Origin: Pseudobacteroides cellulosolvens ATCC 35603 = DSM 2933
Lineage (GTDB): Bacteria; Bacillota; Clostridia; Acetivibrionales; DSM-2933
DNA: 64,000 nt
Reading direction: 5' to 3'
NCBI RefSeq assembly: GCF_001262605.1
Contig: NZ_LGTC01000001.1
Span: 3,795,001-3,859,000 of the forward strand
Below the pieces are notes generated by a model that saw nothing but the letters and a program-made list of their open reading frames with translations, did no database searches and was not told the DNA's origin. This document shows positions 53,003 through 62,524 of this stretch, piece by piece (position 1 is the stretch's first letter; each line of letters starts with the position of its first letter). Both the position numbers and the translations under genes were made by a program.

Positions 53003-54040
53003 TTAGATTAAATAGCAATGCACAACTGTATAAATTAAAGCAAAAAGCTTTAATGCCAGAATGGCCGAACAATACATAAGCCTTATTGTCCTTTTTATAT
53101 CAAGAGCCTCAAAATCCCGGTATGCATCTCCAATGGTAGGCTTTTCTACAACTTTACCGAAATAAACATTGTTTCCTCCCATCATTACACCCAGTGCACC
53201 TGCAACAGCCGCCTCAGGGTAAGCACAGTTTGGACTTTTGTGATTCCTTCTGTCTCGAAGCATTATCTTAAAACTTTGTGCCCCATTCATTCCGCAAATA
53301 GCAGCAGAAAGTGGTAATAAAAGTCCAGAGATCCTTGCAGGAATATAATTTGCAGCATCATCAGCCTTGGCAGAAAACCTTCCCATGTCAATATATTTTT
53401 CATTCATATAACCTACCATAGAATCAAGAGTGCTTATAGCTTTAAATGCATACGCTAATGGAGCTCCAAGTCCGAATAAAGAACCAAGTACAGCATAGAA
53501 CAACGGAGAAATAACTCCATCAACAGTATTTTCAGCAGTTGTTTCAACCACTCCTCGAACAGTTTCCTTACGGCTTAAGCTTTGTGTATCACGGCCTACA
53601 AGCATTGCTAGGCTTTTTCTTGCTCTCTCAATATCATTATTTATCAGTTCACGGTACACTTTTTTTGCCTCAACAGCAAGACACTTTGTTGCAATAGATG
53701 AGTAAATGATATATATATTAACGATATGGAACAGGATTGGACTAATAAGCATTGCCAGTTTAAGAATTATAAGCACTGTAAAAAAAGTCGTTCCTACTAC
53801 AATGATTGTAAGAAATATTCCTGCAAGCCTCTTTGATTTCCTTAGTTCATCTTCAGTACAGGTCACACTGGCGAATGAATCCCCTTCAGTTCCTCTATTT
53901 ATATAGTTTCTTAAGCCCTTCTCGGTTTTATTTATTAGCAATCCGATAAATCTTACCGGATGGGGCAGCCAATGAGGATCTCCAAAAAACAAATCCAAAA
54001 CAAATGCTGCAACAATGTCCAAAAGCAGCCAAATTGCCAT
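53003..54040 (-). CDS. cbiB: Adenosylcobinamide-phosphate synthase CbiB
   Basis: A 345-residue membrane protein that attaches the aminopropanol phosphate linker to cobyric acid. The opening DLFFGDPHWLPHPVRFIG, the central TAENTVDGVISPLFYAVLG and DDAANYIPARISGLL are diagnostic. It starts 13 bases after cobQ and precedes cobD in the operon. Confidence 0.96.
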   Translation of the reverse strand: MAIWLLLDIVAAFVLDLFFGDPHWLPHPVRFIGLLINKTEKGLRNYINRGTEGDSFASVTCTEDELRKSKRLAGIFLTIIVVGTTFFTVLIILKLAMLISPILFHIVNIYIIYSSIATKCLAVEAKKVYRELINNDIERARKSLAMLVGRDTQSLSRKETVRGVVETTAENTVDGVISPLFYAVLGSLFGLGAPLAYAFKAISTLDSMVGYMNEKYIDMGRFSAKADDAANYIPARISGLLLPLSAAICGMNGAQSFKIMLRDRRNHKSPNCAYPEAAVAGALGVMMGGNNVYFGKVVEKPTIGDAYRDFEALDIKRTIRLMYCSAILALKLFALIYTVVHCYLI

Positions 54041-54053
54041 TCCTATCTCCCCT

Positions 54054-55595
54054 TTATTTGTTGCATGTACCTAAATTTATAATTTCATATATTTTTTCTA
54101 TGTCAAGGCTGGATCTTAAAATTTCAGCAAGCTTATCATACTGCATTTCCTTATACTGATTAAACTCCATACTTTTGTCATAATGAAGCTTGGTTAAACC
54201 CTTCCTTTTTCTTATATTGTTTACAAAACCTATCGTAAACTCCATGTTGTCAAAAATACCATGTATATATGTACCAAATACGCTGCCTTCTCTGTTCATT
54301 ACCCCTCCTACGAACTTTGCAGCACTTCCGGCGGCTTTATTTAACTCTATAAAAGGTATACATCCTTCTTTGTATTCAGTAGTACCCATATGTATTTCAT
54401 AGCCGATTATTTTAGTATTGTCAAGGTCGTGAAGCAGCTCGGTATTACTCGAAACAACTCCCTCGACCTGGGTTGTTATCTTCTTTTGCCCAAAAACTGT
54501 ACTTGAATTCAAAAGTGACATTCCACAAATACCAAGAAGCTCTGATTCTGTCTTGTATGGATCTTCAATATTTTGGCCTAACATCTGATAGCCTCCGCAT
54601 ACACCAAATATCACAACACCTTTTTTGTAGAGGTTTTTAATCACTTCCTCCATTCCTGATTTTTTAAGATAAAGCATGTCTTCTATTGTATTTTTAGTAC
54701 CTGGAAGAACAATAAGATCAGGTTGTCCAATTTCATGAGAAGTATCAACATATCTAACTTTTACTCCCTGGAGATTTTCCAATGGGTTAAAGTCAGTAAA
54801 ATTGGACATATGAGGAACCTTTATAATAACTATATCAATTTCGCTTATATTTGCACCTTTTTCCTTTTGAAACCTTTCTGCAAGGCTGTCTTCATCTTCA
54901 ATATTAAGCTTTGTATAAGGAACAACTCCCAACACAGGGACCTTTATTATATCGTAGAGCATATCAAGTCCCGGCTTTAATATTTCCAGATCACCCCTGA
55001 ACTTATTTATAATAACACCTTTAACCCTTGCCTTTTCTTCCTCTGTCAAAAGCAGCATGGTACCTGCTAAAGAAGCAAAAACACCGCCCTTATCAATATC
55101 ACCCACAAGTATAACCGGCGAACGGGCGATTTGGGCCATTCCCATGTTAACTATGTCATTTTCTCTTAAGTTTATTTCTGCCGGACTTCCGGCACCTTCA
55201 ATAACTACAATATCGTTTTTAGAGGAGAGTCCCATAAAGGTTTCTTTTACCATCTCGGCCAGCTGAGGTTTAAACTCATGATACTCTGCTGCTGACATAT
55301 TCTTATATACTTGCCCGTTTAAAATAACCTGTGCCTTTCTGTCTGTGGTAGGCTTTAATAAAATTGGGTTCATTGTGACAGATGGTTCTTTTCCGGCTGC
55401 TTCAGCCTGAACTACCTGTGCCCTGCCCATTTCCTTGCCTTCCTTTGTTATGAATGAGTTAAGTGCCATGTTCTGAGATTTAAACGGTGCAACATCATGG
55501 CCATCCTGCTTAAATATTCTCAGTAATCCGGCAGTTATTATGCTTTTACCTACAGATGATCCTGTTCCCTGAATCATTAAGCTTTTACCCTTCAT
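54054..55595 (-). CDS. cobQ: Cobyric acid synthase CobQ/CbiP
   Basis: A 513-residue glutamine amidotransferase that amidates four side chains of the corrin ring. The N-terminal ATPase motif is IQGTGSSVGKSIITAGLLRIF, followed by PFKSQNMALNSF and VIEGAGSPAEINL. The C-terminal class I amidotransferase has the Cys in FGVCGGYQMLG and His in FGTYIHGIFD. ATG 55595 is chosen because it begins the conserved N-terminus, has GGGGAG upstream and overlaps the cbiA stop by ATGA. Confidence 0.96.
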   Translation of the reverse strand: MKGKSLMIQGTGSSVGKSIITAGLLRIFKQDGHDVAPFKSQNMALNSFITKEGKEMGRAQVVQAEAAGKEPSVTMNPILLKPTTDRKAQVILNGQVYKNMSAAEYHEFKPQLAEMVKETFMGLSSKNDIVVIEGAGSPAEINLRENDIVNMGMAQIARSPVILVGDIDKGGVFASLAGTMLLLTEEEKARVKGVIINKFRGDLEILKPGLDMLYDIIKVPVLGVVPYTKLNIEDEDSLAERFQKEKGANISEIDIVIIKVPHMSNFTDFNPLENLQGVKVRYVDTSHEIGQPDLIVLPGTKNTIEDMLYLKKSGMEEVIKNLYKKGVVIFGVCGGYQMLGQNIEDPYKTESELLGICGMSLLNSSTVFGQKKITTQVEGVVSSNTELLHDLDNTKIIGYEIHMGTTEYKEGCIPFIELNKAAGSAAKFVGGVMNREGSVFGTYIHGIFDNMEFTIGFVNNIRKRKGLTKLHYDKSMEFNQYKEMQYDKLAEILRSSLDIEKIYEIINLGTCNK

Positions 55596-57013
55596 CCTTT
55601 TTTCTCCCCTTTCCTTAGAACTTTGTATTCCATACATCTTTTTATAAACTCCGCTGCAATGCCTGTATCGGACCAGAAATGAATATGTGGATATCCTGCT
55701 ATAAGGTTCTTCTTCCTGTATCCGCAATTCCAAACCTTTTGGGTTTTTGGTTTATAGACCTTGTACCCGTCTGGAAAATCGTCATTATATACAATTTGTG
55801 AATAATGAAATTCATGTGCCCTCACCCTGCAGCCCTTTTCTGAAAGTACCGAGCCCTCTTTTATTTCAACCTCGACATACCCGAATCTTTGCAATTTTTG
55901 GGTCATTTTACTCTCCGCATCAACAACACCAGCCATTTTATAACAGTTTCCATCATTGTCTGTAATAGTATCAGTTAGATACATAAGGCCTCCACATTCT
56001 GCATAAGCCGGAATGCCGCCTTCTATTGTGGTCTTTATTTCATCCATCAATGAAGAGTTTTTCTCAAGCTCATGGGCCCACACTTCAGGATAGCCCCCTC
56101 CCAAGTATAATCCATCAATATTATGAGGAAGCTGTTTATCCTTCAGAGGGCTAAAATATACAAGCTCTGCCCCCAGCATTTCAAGAAGATCCAGGTTATC
56201 TTTATAGTAAAAATTAAATGCCTTGTCCATGGCAACTGCAATTCTTACCTTGCCCCTTTCTTTCAGATGCCCCGGAGTTATTATATTTATTGGTGGTTTA
56301 AGCTGGCCCATGCATATTTCTTCAGTGTCATTTGCAATATTTATAAGAGCATCAAGGTCTATTGTAGTCATAATCTCATCAGCCAAGCTGTCAAGTTTGG
56401 TTTTTAATCCCTCTAATTCATCACTTGGAACAAGTCCCAAGTGTCTGCTTTGAAGGCCCCATTCTTCATTTCTCTTTAGATAGCCTATAGCTTTAATCCC
56501 TGTCCACTCTTCGATAATATCCTTTAGCATAATGTAATGAGCTTTACTTGTGATGTTGTTGATTATTACCCCTTTTATAGCCGTTTCCCTGTTAAATTCA
56601 ACAAAGCCTTTTACCAGTGCAGCTATACTTAGTGACATTCCTTCACCGTTTACCACTAAAACAACCGGTGCTTTTATGATTTTTGATACATGTGCTGTAC
56701 TGCCTTCAATGGAATTTCCGCCAAAACCGTCATACAGCCCCATAACCCCTTCAACTATTGCTATGTCTGCTCCGGTAAAACTTCTCCTTAAAAGATATGA
56801 AACCGTACTGCTGTCTAAAAGCCAGCTGTCAAGATTCCTTGAGTTCCTTCCTGTTATAAAGGTATGAAACATGGGGTCAATATAGTCAGGCCCTACTTTA
56901 TAGGGCTGTACAACAAGTCCTCTTTTTAACATAGCTGCCATAAGACCTGTTGACACTGTTGTCTTTCCACACCCACTGTTTGTTCCAGCAATAACTAGCC
57001 TTGGGATTTTCAT
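55592..57013 (-). CDS. cbiA: Cobyrinic acid a,c-diamide synthase CbiA
   Basis: A 473-residue amidotransferase that makes the first two amide groups on cobyrinic acid. The N-terminal ATPase loop is AGTNSGCGKTTVSTGLMAAM, followed by VGPDYIDPMFHTFITGR and EGVMGLYDG. The C-terminal amidotransferase nucleophile is in YAECGGLMYL, with RAHEFHYS nearby. It overlaps cobQ by four bases. GTG 57016 is an alternative start one codon earlier. Confidence 0.95.
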   Translation of the reverse strand: MKIPRLVIAGTNSGCGKTTVSTGLMAAMLKRGLVVQPYKVGPDYIDPMFHTFITGRNSRNLDSWLLDSSTVSYLLRRSFTGADIAIVEGVMGLYDGFGGNSIEGSTAHVSKIIKAPVVLVVNGEGMSLSIAALVKGFVEFNRETAIKGVIINNITSKAHYIMLKDIIEEWTGIKAIGYLKRNEEWGLQSRHLGLVPSDELEGLKTKLDSLADEIMTTIDLDALINIANDTEEICMGQLKPPINIITPGHLKERGKVRIAVAMDKAFNFYYKDNLDLLEMLGAELVYFSPLKDKQLPHNIDGLYLGGGYPEVWAHELEKNSSLMDEIKTTIEGGIPAYAECGGLMYLTDTITDNDGNCYKMAGVVDAESKMTQKLQRFGYVEVEIKEGSVLSEKGCRVRAHEFHYSQIVYNDDFPDGYKVYKPKTQKVWNCGYRKKNLIAGYPHIHFWSDTGIAAEFIKRCMEYKVLRKGEKKG

Positions 57014-57025
57014 CACACCACATCC

Positions 57026-57556
57026 TTAGCTTTCAATTCCTATTCTTGCACCAATCCCTTTGTCAATAGGGTGTTTTATAGGATTTATTTCAGACACATA
57101 ATCAGCAAGGTCAATCAATTCATAAGGTGCAGCTCTTCCGGTCACAACAAGTTCCAATCCATGAGGCTTGTTTTTCACAAATTCAACTACTTTTTCAAGA
57201 GAAATAAATCCTCCCTTTATTGCACCTAATACTTCGTCAAAAATAAGCATATCCCAGGACCCGCTTTCAGAGTCTTTGACTGCTGTGTCAAACAGCTTGT
57301 TTATGCCTTTGGCGGTTTCCCTTTTTTCTTCATCGTTCATATTCCATGTAAATTTATTAACCATTTCAAACCTTTTAACGGTAAATCCCGGCTCAAGGTT
57401 TTTTAAAACATTCAATTCCCCTGTGTCGGCGGATTTTAAAAATTGAACCATGTATATCTTAAATCCCCTTCCGTAAGCCCTTATGCCAAGTCCTATGGCA
57501 GAAGTTGTCTTTCCTTTTCCATTACCTGTATATATATGTACCAAGCCCTTTTCCAT
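57026..57556 (-). CDS. cobO: Corrinoid adenosyltransferase (BtuR/CobO type)
   Basis: A 176-residue ATP:cob(I)alamin adenosyltransferase. The P-loop is YTGNGKGKTTSAIGLGIRAYGRG, followed by MVQFLKS and DMLIFDEVLGAIKGG. ATG 57556 has GAGGGTG 6 bases upstream; a GTG at 57565 overlaps that site. It lies 12 bases before cbiA in the cobalamin operon. Confidence 0.94.
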   Translation of the reverse strand: MEKGLVHIYTGNGKGKTTSAIGLGIRAYGRGFKIYMVQFLKSADTGELNVLKNLEPGFTVKRFEMVNKFTWNMNDEEKRETAKGINKLFDTAVKDSESGSWDMLIFDEVLGAIKGGFISLEKVVEFVKNKPHGLELVVTGRAAPYELIDLADYVSEINPIKHPIDKGIGARIGIES

Positions 57557-57598
57557 TAGAATCACCCTCTTAATAGTTGGTTATTTTTATTTGTATCG

Positions 57599-58225
57599 TC
57601 ACCACAACAGATCCTCACCAAGGTGGCTGTAATCACTTTCCATAACTATACTGAATTTATTGTCTTCATAATCTATAACTGAAATTGAAGCATTACCAAT
57701 CCATTTAATTTCAGGTTCAACCTCAAGTCCCACACTTCGGAAATAATTCATAAGTGCCCGTATGGCAATACCATGTGTGACAATGCAAATATTTTTTCCA
57801 TTGTTTTTCTTTATTATAAATTCTATCTCATTCACAATGCGGCTGAAAAATTCCATCATGGACTCACCATTTGGCATACAGTGCAGATGGGGTTTGTTTG
57901 ACCATACCTCAAAATCTTCCGGCCACCTTTTCTTAAGCTCATCCCATGTTATACCATCCCAGTCGCCGCCATTTATCTCCTTAATTCCTTCACTTATTGT
58001 TATGGGAACATTTATCTCTTCGGATATGTACCGTGCTGTCTGTATGGCTCTACTTAAGGGGCTTGAGTAAATCACTTCAATGCCAAAATCCTTAAGCCTC
58101 TGGGCTACACATTTCGATTGCAGATGGCCCTTTTGTGTAATATTTCCATCAGTCCACCCGTGAAACTCTCCTCTAACATTTCCTTCCGCTTGTGCATGCC
58201 TTGTAAGTATAAGTCTTGTTCTCAT
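57599..58225 (-). CDS. cobC: Histidine phosphatase, probable alpha-ribazole phosphatase CobC
   Basis: A 208-residue phosphoglycerate-mutase-like phosphatase. The catalytic His lies in LILTRHAQAEGN (RHA instead of RHG, with Gln next), the second Arg in YSSPLSRAIQTA, the acid in EINGGDWDG and the second His in CIVTHGIAIRALM. In a cobalamin operon the likely substrate is alpha-ribazole phosphate or cobalamin phosphate. The substrate is inferred from context only. Confidence 0.8.
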   Translation of the reverse strand: MRTRLILTRHAQAEGNVRGEFHGWTDGNITQKGHLQSKCVAQRLKDFGIEVIYSSPLSRAIQTARYISEEINVPITISEGIKEINGGDWDGITWDELKKRWPEDFEVWSNKPHLHCMPNGESMMEFFSRIVNEIEFIIKKNNGKNICIVTHGIAIRALMNYFRSVGLEVEPEIKWIGNASISVIDYEDNKFSIVMESDYSHLGEDLLW

Positions 58226-58248
58226 TTTATCACCTATGTTTTAGCTCA

Positions 58249-58611
58249 TTAGCAGATTTCGCTGATCCTGTCGATAATTATATCAACGAGTTTGTCATCA
58301 TCACCTATGTGTCTGCCCATTTTTATTTCAATTCCCGGAAACCTTTCTTTTATCTCATTTAATTCATTTGGTATGTCCTCTCTAACATGGACACCGTCAA
58401 ACAAAAACATTGGTACTATACGAATGTTCTTTGCCCCTCTACTGACAAGGAGCTCAACACCTTTTTCCATGTTTTCTTCCGAAAACTGCAAATAGGAAGG
58501 TACAACCAGTTCCTCGCCAGTTTTATATTTAACCTTGTCCACCAATGAATTGAGTATATCTTCAGTCTCCTTTTTTTTACTTCCGTGGGCTAAAATCAAT
58601 ATGCCGTTCAT
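58249..58611 (-). CDS. cbiX: Sirohydrochlorin cobaltochelatase, short CbiX
   Basis: A 120-residue protein, the small chelatase type that dimerises. Metal-site His residues are in LILAHGSKK, FLFDGVHVRED and MGRHIGDD. It inserts cobalt into sirohydrochlorin, which marks the anaerobic (early-cobalt) route to B12. It follows hemL by 44 bases and precedes cobC. Confidence 0.88.
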   Translation of the reverse strand: MNGILILAHGSKKKETEDILNSLVDKVKYKTGEELVVPSYLQFSEENMEKGVELLVSRGAKNIRIVPMFLFDGVHVREDIPNELNEIKERFPGIEIKMGRHIGDDDKLVDIIIDRISEIC

Positions 58612-58655
58612 AAATTTTCCCCTTCTTTATAATTAAATTTGTTGCCACCCCGCAA

Positions 58656-59948
58656 TCACTGCTGCAATCTTGAAAACGCATAATTCACTGCATTTATTGT
58701 TTTTGTAATATCCTCTTTTTCATGTGCATTTGAAACAAAAATAGCTTCAAATTGTGAAGGGGCAATATAAATACCAGACTGAAGCATATTTTGAAAGTAA
58801 CTTCGAAACCTACCCACATCACATGTCATAGCAGTTCTTAAATCAACCACATTTTCTACAGTAAAAAACGCACTTAAAAGTGAACCCATTCTATTAACCT
58901 TAAGAGGAATGCCAAACTTTCTTGAAGCATCCAAAAATGATTTTTCAAGCTCCTTTGCATTCTCTTCAATCTTTTTATAAATACATTGGTTGTCCCTTAA
59001 AATTTCAAGGGTCTTTATCCCCGCTGCCATGGCAACAGGATTGCCCGATAGTGTACCTGCCTGATAAACCGGTCCAACAGGAGAAACCATGCTTATTATA
59101 TCTTTTCTTCCTCCATAGGCTCCTACAGGCATACCGCCGCCTACTATCTTGCCAAAAACCGTCATATCAGGGGCAATTCCAAAATGCCCCTGGGCTCCTC
59201 CATATGAAACTCTAAAGCCTGTTATAACTTCGTCAAAAATCAAAACTACACCATGTTTTAAAGTTAGTTCTCTAATTAATTCAAGAAACCCCTTTTCCGG
59301 CAGCACAACTCCCATATTACCAGCAACCGGTTCTACAATAACCGCTGCAAGCTCATTGGCATGACTTTTAAATACATTTTCCAATTCATCGAAGTTATTG
59401 TACTCAGCAATTATTGTATTTTTTACATAGTCGCTAGGAACCCCTGCACTATCAGGAACCCCTGTAGTAAGTGCCCCAGAGCCTGCCTTTGCTAATAGTC
59501 CGTCTGAATGGCCGTGGTAGCACCCCTCAAACTTAAGTATTTTGTCCCTGCCTGTAAAGCCCCTTGCGACCCTTACTGAACTCATAACCGCCTCAGTACC
59601 TGAACTTACCATCCGCACCATCTCTACAGAGGGTACCGCATTTATTATCATCTCTGCAAGGATCAATTCCTTATGGGTAGGAGCACCATAACTTGTTCCA
59701 TCCTCACAGGCCTTTTTTATCTCTTCAACAACCTCAGGATGTGCATGCCCAAGAATCATCGGTCCCCATGAACCCACATAGTCTATATATTCATTTTCAT
59801 CCATATCAATTATCCTTGAGCCTTTGGCACTTTTTATAAATGGAGGCGTCATACCAACGGATTTATATGCTCTTACCGGACTATTTACTCCTCCTGGTAT
59901 AAAGTTTTTTGATTTTTCAAAAAGCAACCGGGATTTTTCCATGTTCAT
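58656..59948 (-). CDS. hemL: Glutamate-1-semialdehyde 2,1-aminomutase HemL
   Basis: A 430-residue PLP aminomutase that forms 5-aminolevulinate in the C5 pathway. Hallmarks are FIPGGVNSPVRAYKSVG, GSWGPMILGHAHP, MVSSGTEAVMSSVRVARG and the PLP lysine in VFGKIVGGGMPVGAYGG. GGAGG lies 7 bases before ATG 59948. It is downstream of hemB in the same run of genes. Confidence 0.96.
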   Translation of the reverse strand: MNMEKSRLLFEKSKNFIPGGVNSPVRAYKSVGMTPPFIKSAKGSRIIDMDENEYIDYVGSWGPMILGHAHPEVVEEIKKACEDGTSYGAPTHKELILAEMIINAVPSVEMVRMVSSGTEAVMSSVRVARGFTGRDKILKFEGCYHGHSDGLLAKAGSGALTTGVPDSAGVPSDYVKNTIIAEYNNFDELENVFKSHANELAAVIVEPVAGNMGVVLPEKGFLELIRELTLKHGVVLIFDEVITGFRVSYGGAQGHFGIAPDMTVFGKIVGGGMPVGAYGGRKDIISMVSPVGPVYQAGTLSGNPVAMAAGIKTLEILRDNQCIYKKIEENAKELEKSFLDASRKFGIPLKVNRMGSLLSAFFTVENVVDLRTAMTCDVGRFRSYFQNMLQSGIYIAPSQFEAIFVSNAHEKEDITKTINAVNYAFSRLQQ

Positions 59949-60020
59949 TTCTATTCCTCCTTATGACCGAGTTGGTCTTTCTTATTCACTGCCGGTTTTG
60001 CAAAAGCTGGTCCTTCTTCC

Positions 60021-60998
60021 TCAATGTTGGCTATTTAACCAAGCTGCAGCCTGTTTAGCAAAATAGGTTATTATAATTTTTGCTCCTGCCCTTTTTATAG
60101 AGGTCAGAACTTCAAATACAGCACCTTTTTCATCAATCCAGCCCTTTTCCGAAGCCGCTTTAATCATTGAATATTCGCCGCTCACATTGTATGCTGCGAC
60201 AGGTATATCAAACCTTGTACTCACCCTGCTTATAACATCAAGGTATGAAAGTGCAGGCTTTACCATGATTATGTCAGCTCCTTCCGAAATATCGTTTTCC
60301 ACCTCTCTAAGGGCCTCTGTGGTATTTGCATAATCCATCTGATAGCTTTTTCTGTCTCCAAAAGAAGGTTTAGAGAGTGCAGCCTCTCTGAATGGACCGT
60401 AAAATGATGACGCATATTTTGCACTATATGACATGATGGTTTTATTGGTAAAACCGTTTTCATCAAGGATTTTTCTCACAGCACCTATCCTTCCGTCCAT
60501 CATATCCGAAGGAGCAATAATATCTGCACCAGCCTCTGCATAGCTTAATGCAGCTTTCGCAATAAGTTCTACCGAACTGTCGTTTAAGACATCTCCATCG
60601 CAAATCAGTCCGCAGTGACCATGGCTTGTGTACTCGCACAAACACACATCCGCTCCAGCAAGGATATCAGGAAATTCCTTTTTCATTTCTCTTAAAGCCT
60701 TTTGAATTATGCCATCAGGATTGTATGCTCCAGAGCCTTTCTCATCTTTAGTTTCAGGCACTCCAAACAAAAGAACCCCTGGAATCCTTAAATCCCTTAT
60801 CTCTTCTAGTTCCTTTAGGAGTAGGTCTAATGAGAAATGATAAACACCCGGCATGGAAGTAATTTCCCGCTTAATGCCCTTGCCCTCCACCACAAACAAC
60901 GGATAAATAAAATCATTAACAGAAACAGAGGTTTCCCGAACAAGTCTTCTCATATTTTCATTAATACGCAGCCGCCTTGGCCTTTTAATCAAATCCAT
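60021..60998 (-). CDS. hemB: Porphobilinogen synthase HemB
   Basis: A 325-residue enzyme that condenses two 5-aminolevulinates. The zinc-type Cys cluster is in DVCLCEYTSHGHCG. The two active-site lysines are in MSYSAKYASSFYGPFREA and IMVKPALSYLD. ATG 60998, two bases after the cobA-hemD stop, is used because GGAGG is then 7 bases upstream; the ATG at 61004 is too close. Confidence 0.96.
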   Translation of the reverse strand: MDLIKRPRRLRINENMRRLVRETSVSVNDFIYPLFVVEGKGIKREITSMPGVYHFSLDLLLKELEEIRDLRIPGVLLFGVPETKDEKGSGAYNPDGIIQKALREMKKEFPDILAGADVCLCEYTSHGHCGLICDGDVLNDSSVELIAKAALSYAEAGADIIAPSDMMDGRIGAVRKILDENGFTNKTIMSYSAKYASSFYGPFREAALSKPSFGDRKSYQMDYANTTEALREVENDISEGADIIMVKPALSYLDVISRVSTRFDIPVAAYNVSGEYSMIKAASEKGWIDEKGAVFEVLTSIKRAGAKIIITYFAKQAAAWLNSQH

Positions 60999-61000
60999 AT

Positions 61001-62524
61001 TCATTCCTCCGATAGCTCCACAAGTTTATCTACCAAACCATCAATAGTATATTTGTCAGCAACTGCCGATACAAAAAGACCTGATTCCTTTGCAGTCTGG
61101 GATGTTACCGGTCCTATACATACAATTTTGGTTTTTGATAAAAGTTCCATGTTTTCCTTACCTAGTATTTCAATAAAATTCTTCACTGTTGATGAGCTTG
61201 CAAATGTTATGAAATCAACTTTATTTTGTTTTAGGTAATCCTCTACAGTACTCTTCATGGATGCTTCCATAACCGTCCTATACACCGTAAGTTCCTCAAA
61301 ATCTATGTCATTACTTTTTAGTCCTTCTGAAAGTTCCTTGCTTGCAATGTCTGCCCTAGCCAATAGTACTTTCTCGCCTTTGCCCATAAGCTCCACAAGA
61401 CCCTTTAGCAGTTCTTTTGTAGTATAATCATCCGGCATATAATCTACATTAAGTCCCACCTCTGAAAGCTCCATTGCTGTAGCTTCACCAACTGCAGCTA
61501 TATGTATTCCTGCAAGACTCCTTATATCAATTTTTAAAGTCCTCATTCTTTTGAAAAATCCCTTAACTCCGTTAACACTTGTAAATACAACCCATTTATA
61601 AGTGTTCAAATCTCTAAGAACCCTGTCAAAGTGTTGGTAATCCAAAGGCTCTTCTATTCTAATTGTAGGAAATTCTATTACATCTCCTCCAAGTTTTCTA
61701 ATTTCCTCCACAAGGCTGCTGGCCTGTTCCCTAGCCCTGGTTACCACAATCCTTTTCCCTTTCAATTTGCCCTTTGGAAACCAGTTCAATCTTTCACTTA
61801 AGGCAACTACATTTCCTATTACAGTAACGGCAGGAGATTTAATACCTTCATCAATTACCTTTTTTGAAATATCTTCAAGAGTTCCAACTACTACCCTCTG
61901 GCTAATTGTTGTACCTCTCTCAATTACCGCAGCAGGTGTAGTGCTTTTTTTGCCATGCTTTATAAGGTTAGTACTGATCTCATCAAGATTTTTCATTCCC
62001 ATAAGAAATACCAATGTCCCCTCAAGCTTTGATATTACTTCATAATCAATAAAGCTTTCATCCCTTCCCGGCTTCTCATGCCCGGTTATAATATGCAAGG
62101 AAGAGCAATATTCCCTATGGGTCACAGGTATTCCGGCATAAGCTGCTGCTGCAACAGCTGAAGTTATTCCAGGCACTATCTCAAATTCTATACCGTTTTT
62201 TTGAAGGACCTCGGCTTCCTCCCCACCTCTTCCGAATATAAAGGGATCACCGCCTTTGACTCTTGCTACAACCCTGCCCTCCAATGCCTTATCTAAAAGT
62301 ATTTGATTTATCGTCTCCTGAGGCACCGCGTGATGATCAGGCATTTTTCCAACATTTATGTATTCTGCATCTTTTTTTGCAAGGCTAAAGATAGAGGCAT
62401 TTATAAGTCTGTCATATACTATAACATCAGCTTTCCTAATACAATCAGCAGCTTTTAAGGTTAAAAGACCGTAGTCTCCCGGTCCTGCACCTAAAATATA
62501 AACAATTCCCTTTTTATCAATCAT
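61001..62524 (-). CDS. cobA-hemD: Uroporphyrinogen-III methyltransferase/synthase fusion CobA-HemD
   Basis: A 507-residue fusion that closes and then methylates uroporphyrinogen. The N-terminal SAM methyltransferase (about 1-245) shows YILGAGPGDYGLLTLKA, VARVKGGDPFIFGRGGEEAE and GIPVTHREYCSS. The HemD domain (about 255-505) shows VVTRAREQASSLVEEI and FTSVNGVKGFF. The fusion is common in clostridia and lowers loss of intermediates towards siroheme and B12. ATG 62524 has AGGAGG 5 bases upstream and overlaps the hemC stop by 8 bases. Confidence 0.95.
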   Translation of the reverse strand: MIDKKGIVYILGAGPGDYGLLTLKAADCIRKADVIVYDRLINASIFSLAKKDAEYINVGKMPDHHAVPQETINQILLDKALEGRVVARVKGGDPFIFGRGGEEAEVLQKNGIEFEIVPGITSAVAAAAYAGIPVTHREYCSSLHIITGHEKPGRDESFIDYEVISKLEGTLVFLMGMKNLDEISTNLIKHGKKSTTPAAVIERGTTISQRVVVGTLEDISKKVIDEGIKSPAVTVIGNVVALSERLNWFPKGKLKGKRIVVTRAREQASSLVEEIRKLGGDVIEFPTIRIEEPLDYQHFDRVLRDLNTYKWVVFTSVNGVKGFFKRMRTLKIDIRSLAGIHIAAVGEATAMELSEVGLNVDYMPDDYTTKELLKGLVELMGKGEKVLLARADIASKELSEGLKSNDIDFEELTVYRTVMEASMKSTVEDYLKQNKVDFITFASSSTVKNFIEILGKENMELLSKTKIVCIGPVTSQTAKESGLFVSAVADKYTIDGLVDKLVELSEE